A stretch of 64,000 bases of DNA from Auanema rhodensis. Its lineage: Eukaryota; Nematoda; Chromadorea; Rhabditida; Rhabditidae. Under the pieces are notes generated by a model, which ran no database searches, was not told where the DNA came from, and saw nothing but the letters and a program-made list of their open reading frames with translations. Within the stretch, counting starts at the first letter, position 1, and every line of letters begins with the position of its first letter. The translations under genes were made by a program, and so were the position numbers. The stretch is taken from NCBI GenBank assembly GCA_964057225.1, contig OZ059899.1, forward strand, positions 16,996,501-17,060,500, read 5' to 3'. Shown here in pieces: positions 60,848 through 64,000 of the stretch.

Positions 60848-63655
60848 TTGGAAAATGATGCATTAGTGTATGTTGAGTTTCCATGTACACTCAACATTGC
60901 TTCCAAAAACATTTTGACAAAAATTTTTTCGAAAAATTTCAAAATAATTTCGCAAAAAGTAAATGTTTTTAGATTCCTTTTTTTAAGGCAAAGACGATGG
61001 ACAATGTTATTCAACGAAAAAATTAATTCTGCAGGGTGAAAATCGAGGATATAAGTGTGAACTTATATCAGTTGATATCTCGGTGCATTTTTAAGCTAGC
61101 GCAAATCTGATAACACAGATCGACGCAGCTTAAAAATCCGCATCGAATGCACTATACTACATTGAGAAACGCTTAATACAAAAATTAGTTATGATCGTTT
61201 GAAAAATGATGCATTAGTGTATGTTGAGTTTCCATGTACACTCAACATTGCTTCCAAAAACATTTTGACAAAAATTTTTTCGAAAAATTTCAAAATAATT
61301 TCGCAAAAAGTAAATGTTTTTAGATTCCTTTTTTTAAGGCAAAGACGATGGACAATGTTATTCAACGAAAAAATTAATTCTGCAGGGTGAAAATCGAGGA
61401 TATAAGTGTGAACTTATATCAGTTGATATCTCGGTGAATTTTTAAGCTAGCGCAAATCTGATAACACAGATCGACGCAGCTTAAAAATCCGCATCGAATG
61501 CACTATACAACATTGAGAAACGCTTAATACAAAAATTAGTTATGATCGTTTGAAAAAAGACGCATTAGTGTATGTTGAGTTTCCATGTACACTCAACATT
61601 GCTTCCAAAAACATTTTGACAAAAATTTTTTCGAAAAATTTCAAAATAATTTCGCAAAAAGTAAATGTTTTTAGATTCCTTTTTTTAAGGCAAAGACGAT
61701 GGACAATGTTATTCAACGAAAAAATTAATTCTGCAGGGTGAAAATCGAGGATATAAGTGTGAACTTATATCAGTTGATATCTCGGTGCATTTTTAAGCTA
61801 GCGCAAATCTGATAACACAGATCGACGCAGCTTAAAAATCCGCATCGAATGCACTATACAACATTGAGAAACGCTTAATACAAAAATTAGTTATGATCGT
61901 TTGAAAAAAGACGCATTAGTGTATGTTGAGTTTCCATGTACACTCAACATTGCTTCCAAAAACATTTTGACAAAAATTTTTTCGAAAAATTTCAAAATAA
62001 TTTCGCAAAAAGTAAATGTTTTTAGATTCCTTTTTTTAAGGCAAAGACGATGGACAATGTTATTCAACGAAAAAATTAATTCTGCAGGGTGAAAATCGAG
62101 GATATAAGTGTGAACTTATATCAGTTGATATCTCGGTGCATTTTTAAGCTAGCGCAAATCTGATAACACAGATCGACGCAGCTTAAAAATCCGCATCGAA
62201 TGCACTATACTACATTGAGAAACGCTTAATACAAAAATTAGTTATGATCGTTTGAAAAATGATGCATTAGTGTATGTTGAGTTTCCATGTACACTCAACA
62301 TTGCTTCCAAAAACATTTTGACAAAAATTTTTTCGAAAAATTTCAAAATAATTTCGCAAAAAGTAAATGTTTTTAGATTCCTTTTTTTAAGGCAAAGACG
62401 ATGGACAATGTTATTCAACGAAAAAATTAATTCTGCAGGGTGAAAATCGAGGATATAAGTGTGAACTTATATCAGTTGATATCTCGGTGAATTTTTAAGC
62501 TAGCGCAAATCTGATAACACAGATCGACGCAGCTTAAAAATCCGCATCGAATGCACTATACAACATTGAGAAACGCTTAATACAAAAATTAGTTATGATC
62601 GTTTGAAAAAAGACGCATTAGTGTATGTTGAGTTTCCATGTACACTCAACATTGCTTCCAAAAACATTTTGACAAAAATTTTTTCGAAAAATTTCAAAAT
62701 AATTTCGCAAAAAGTAAATGTTTTTAGATTCCTTTTTTTAAGGCAAAGACGATGGACAATGTTATTCAACGAAAAAATTAATTCTGCAGGGTGAAAATCG
62801 AGGATATAAGTGTGAACTTATATCAGTTGATATCTCGGTGCATTTTTAAGCTAGCGCAAATCTGATAACACAGATCGACGCAGCTTAAAAATCCGCATCG
62901 AATGCACTATACTACATTGAGAAACGCTCAATACAAAAATTAGTTATGATCGTTTGAAAAATGATGCATTAGTGTATGTTGAGTTTCCATGTACACTCAA
63001 CATTGCTTCCAAAAACATTTTGACAAAAATTTTTTCGAAAAATTTCAGAATATTTTAGCAAAAAATAGTTGTTTTTAGATTCCTTTTTTCAAGGCAAAGA
63101 CGATGGACAATGTTATTCAACGAAAAAATTAATTCTGCAGGGTGAAAATCGAGGATATAAGTGTGAACTTATATCAGTTGATATCTCGGTGAATTTTTAA
63201 GCTAGCGCAAATCTGATAACACAGATCGACGCAGCTTAAAAATCCGCATCGAATGCACTATACAACATTGAGAAACGCTCAATACAAAAGTTAGTTATGA
63301 TCGTTTGGAAAATGATGCATTAGTGTATGTTGAGTTTCCATGTACACTCAACATTGCTTCCAAAAACATTTTGACAAAAATTTTTTCGAAAAATTTCAGA
63401 ATATTTTAGCAAAAAATAGTTGTTTTTAGATTCCTTTTCTCAAGGCAAAGACGATGGACAATGTTATTCAACGAAAAAATTAATTCTGCAGGGTGAAAAT
63501 CGAGGATATAAGTGTGAACTTATATCAGTTGATATCTCGGTGCATTTTTAAGCTAGCGCAAATCTGATAACACAGATCGACGCAGCTTAAAAATCCGCAT
63601 CGAATGCACTATACAACATTGAGAAACGCTTAATACAAAAGTTAGTTATGATCGT
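60848..63655. repeat. 8-monomer block of the same type
   Basis: Same ends again, eight monomers (2808 bp). A further block begins at 63656 and is cut by the window end. Confidence 0.8.
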
Positions 63656-64000
63656 TTGGAAAATGATGCATTAGTGTATGTTGAGTTTCCATGTACACTC
63701 AACATTGCTTCCAAAAACATTTTGACAAAAATTTTTTCGAAAAATTTCAAAATAATTTCGCAAAAAGTAAATGTTTTTAGATTCCTTTTTTTAAGGCAAA
63801 GACGATGGACAATGTTATTCAACGAAAAAATTAATTCTGCAGGGTGAAAATCGAGGATATAAGTGTGAACTTATATCAGTTGATATCTCGGTGCATTTTT
63901 AAGCTAGCGCAAATCTGATAACACAGATCGACGCAGCTTAAAAATCCGCATCGAATGCACTATACTACATTGAGAAACGCTTAATACAAAAATTAGTTAT

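Larger units (their letters stand above)
16005..64000. repeat. 351-bp satellite array, right part
   Basis: About 137 monomers running to the window end without another insertion or gene. Main subtypes: A, with CAAAATAATTTCGCAAAAAG; B, with CAGAATATTTTAGC and AATAGTTG; C, 347 bp, with a flipped hairpin loop, CAAGATAATTTCAC and AAGATGATGG; and a rare D with CGAAATAATTTCGC and ATTGATTCTTC at 39832, 51722 and 52424. Length outliers are a 352-bp monomer at 17743 (extra T near 17880) and a 350-bp monomer at 23001 (lost A near 23175). Neighbours are often identical over whole monomers, so the array is strongly homogenised. Confidence 0.97.

Noticed and set aside
16005..64000. CRISPR array, given the regular direct repeats.
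   Set aside because: The repeat unit is 351 bp with no unique spacers, monomers abut head to tail, and the context is a eukaryotic retrotransposon.

Overview
The window comes from an AT-rich animal genome and is almost entirely repetitive. It holds a long tandem satellite array interrupted by one complete LTR retrotransposon. I see no host gene. The retrotransposon polymerase (Ty3/gypsy type), the LTR promoter with a TATA box 30 bases upstream of a TCAGTT initiator, and the style of the satellite suggest an invertebrate, such as an arthropod or nematode. I cannot name the species.

Layout. Positions 1-6626 and 16005-64000 are one satellite family with a 351-bp unit, about 155 monomers in all. 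A 347-bp subtype (21 copies) differs by a flipped hairpin loop plus loss of 4 bp. Monomer variants are arranged in higher-order repeats: a 5-mer of 1751 bp at 2757-6258, a 9-mer of 3159 bp at 27563-33880, 16-mers of about 5.6 kb anchored at 36915, 42515 and 48107, and blocks of 11, 6 and 8 monomers from 54881 on. Positions 307-6258 form an island of a distinct monomer subfamily between blocks of the main family.

Positions 6627-16004 are a 9378-bp LTR element on the minus strand, with two identical 399-bp LTRs and a 4-bp target duplication (CATT). Removing the element and one CATT restores an exact 351-bp monomer. In element order it carries: 5' LTR, primer site, leader, then one continuous reading frame of at least 2133 codons. 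That frame encodes Gag, then a large envelope-type glycoprotein, then protease, reverse transcriptase and RNase H, followed by integrase and the 3' LTR. Integrase is separated from the rest by a frame change and is cut again by an in-frame stop, so this copy looks recently inserted but defective.

The most interesting observation is the gene order. The envelope-like domain sits between Gag and Pol in the same reading frame; retroviruses and errantiviruses place it downstream of Pol. Its C-terminal half has a helix, cysteine and motif pattern like herpesvirus gB-type class III fusion proteins. The two membrane segments that bound it would leave Gag and Pol on the cytosolic side and the glycoprotein on the lumenal or outer side.
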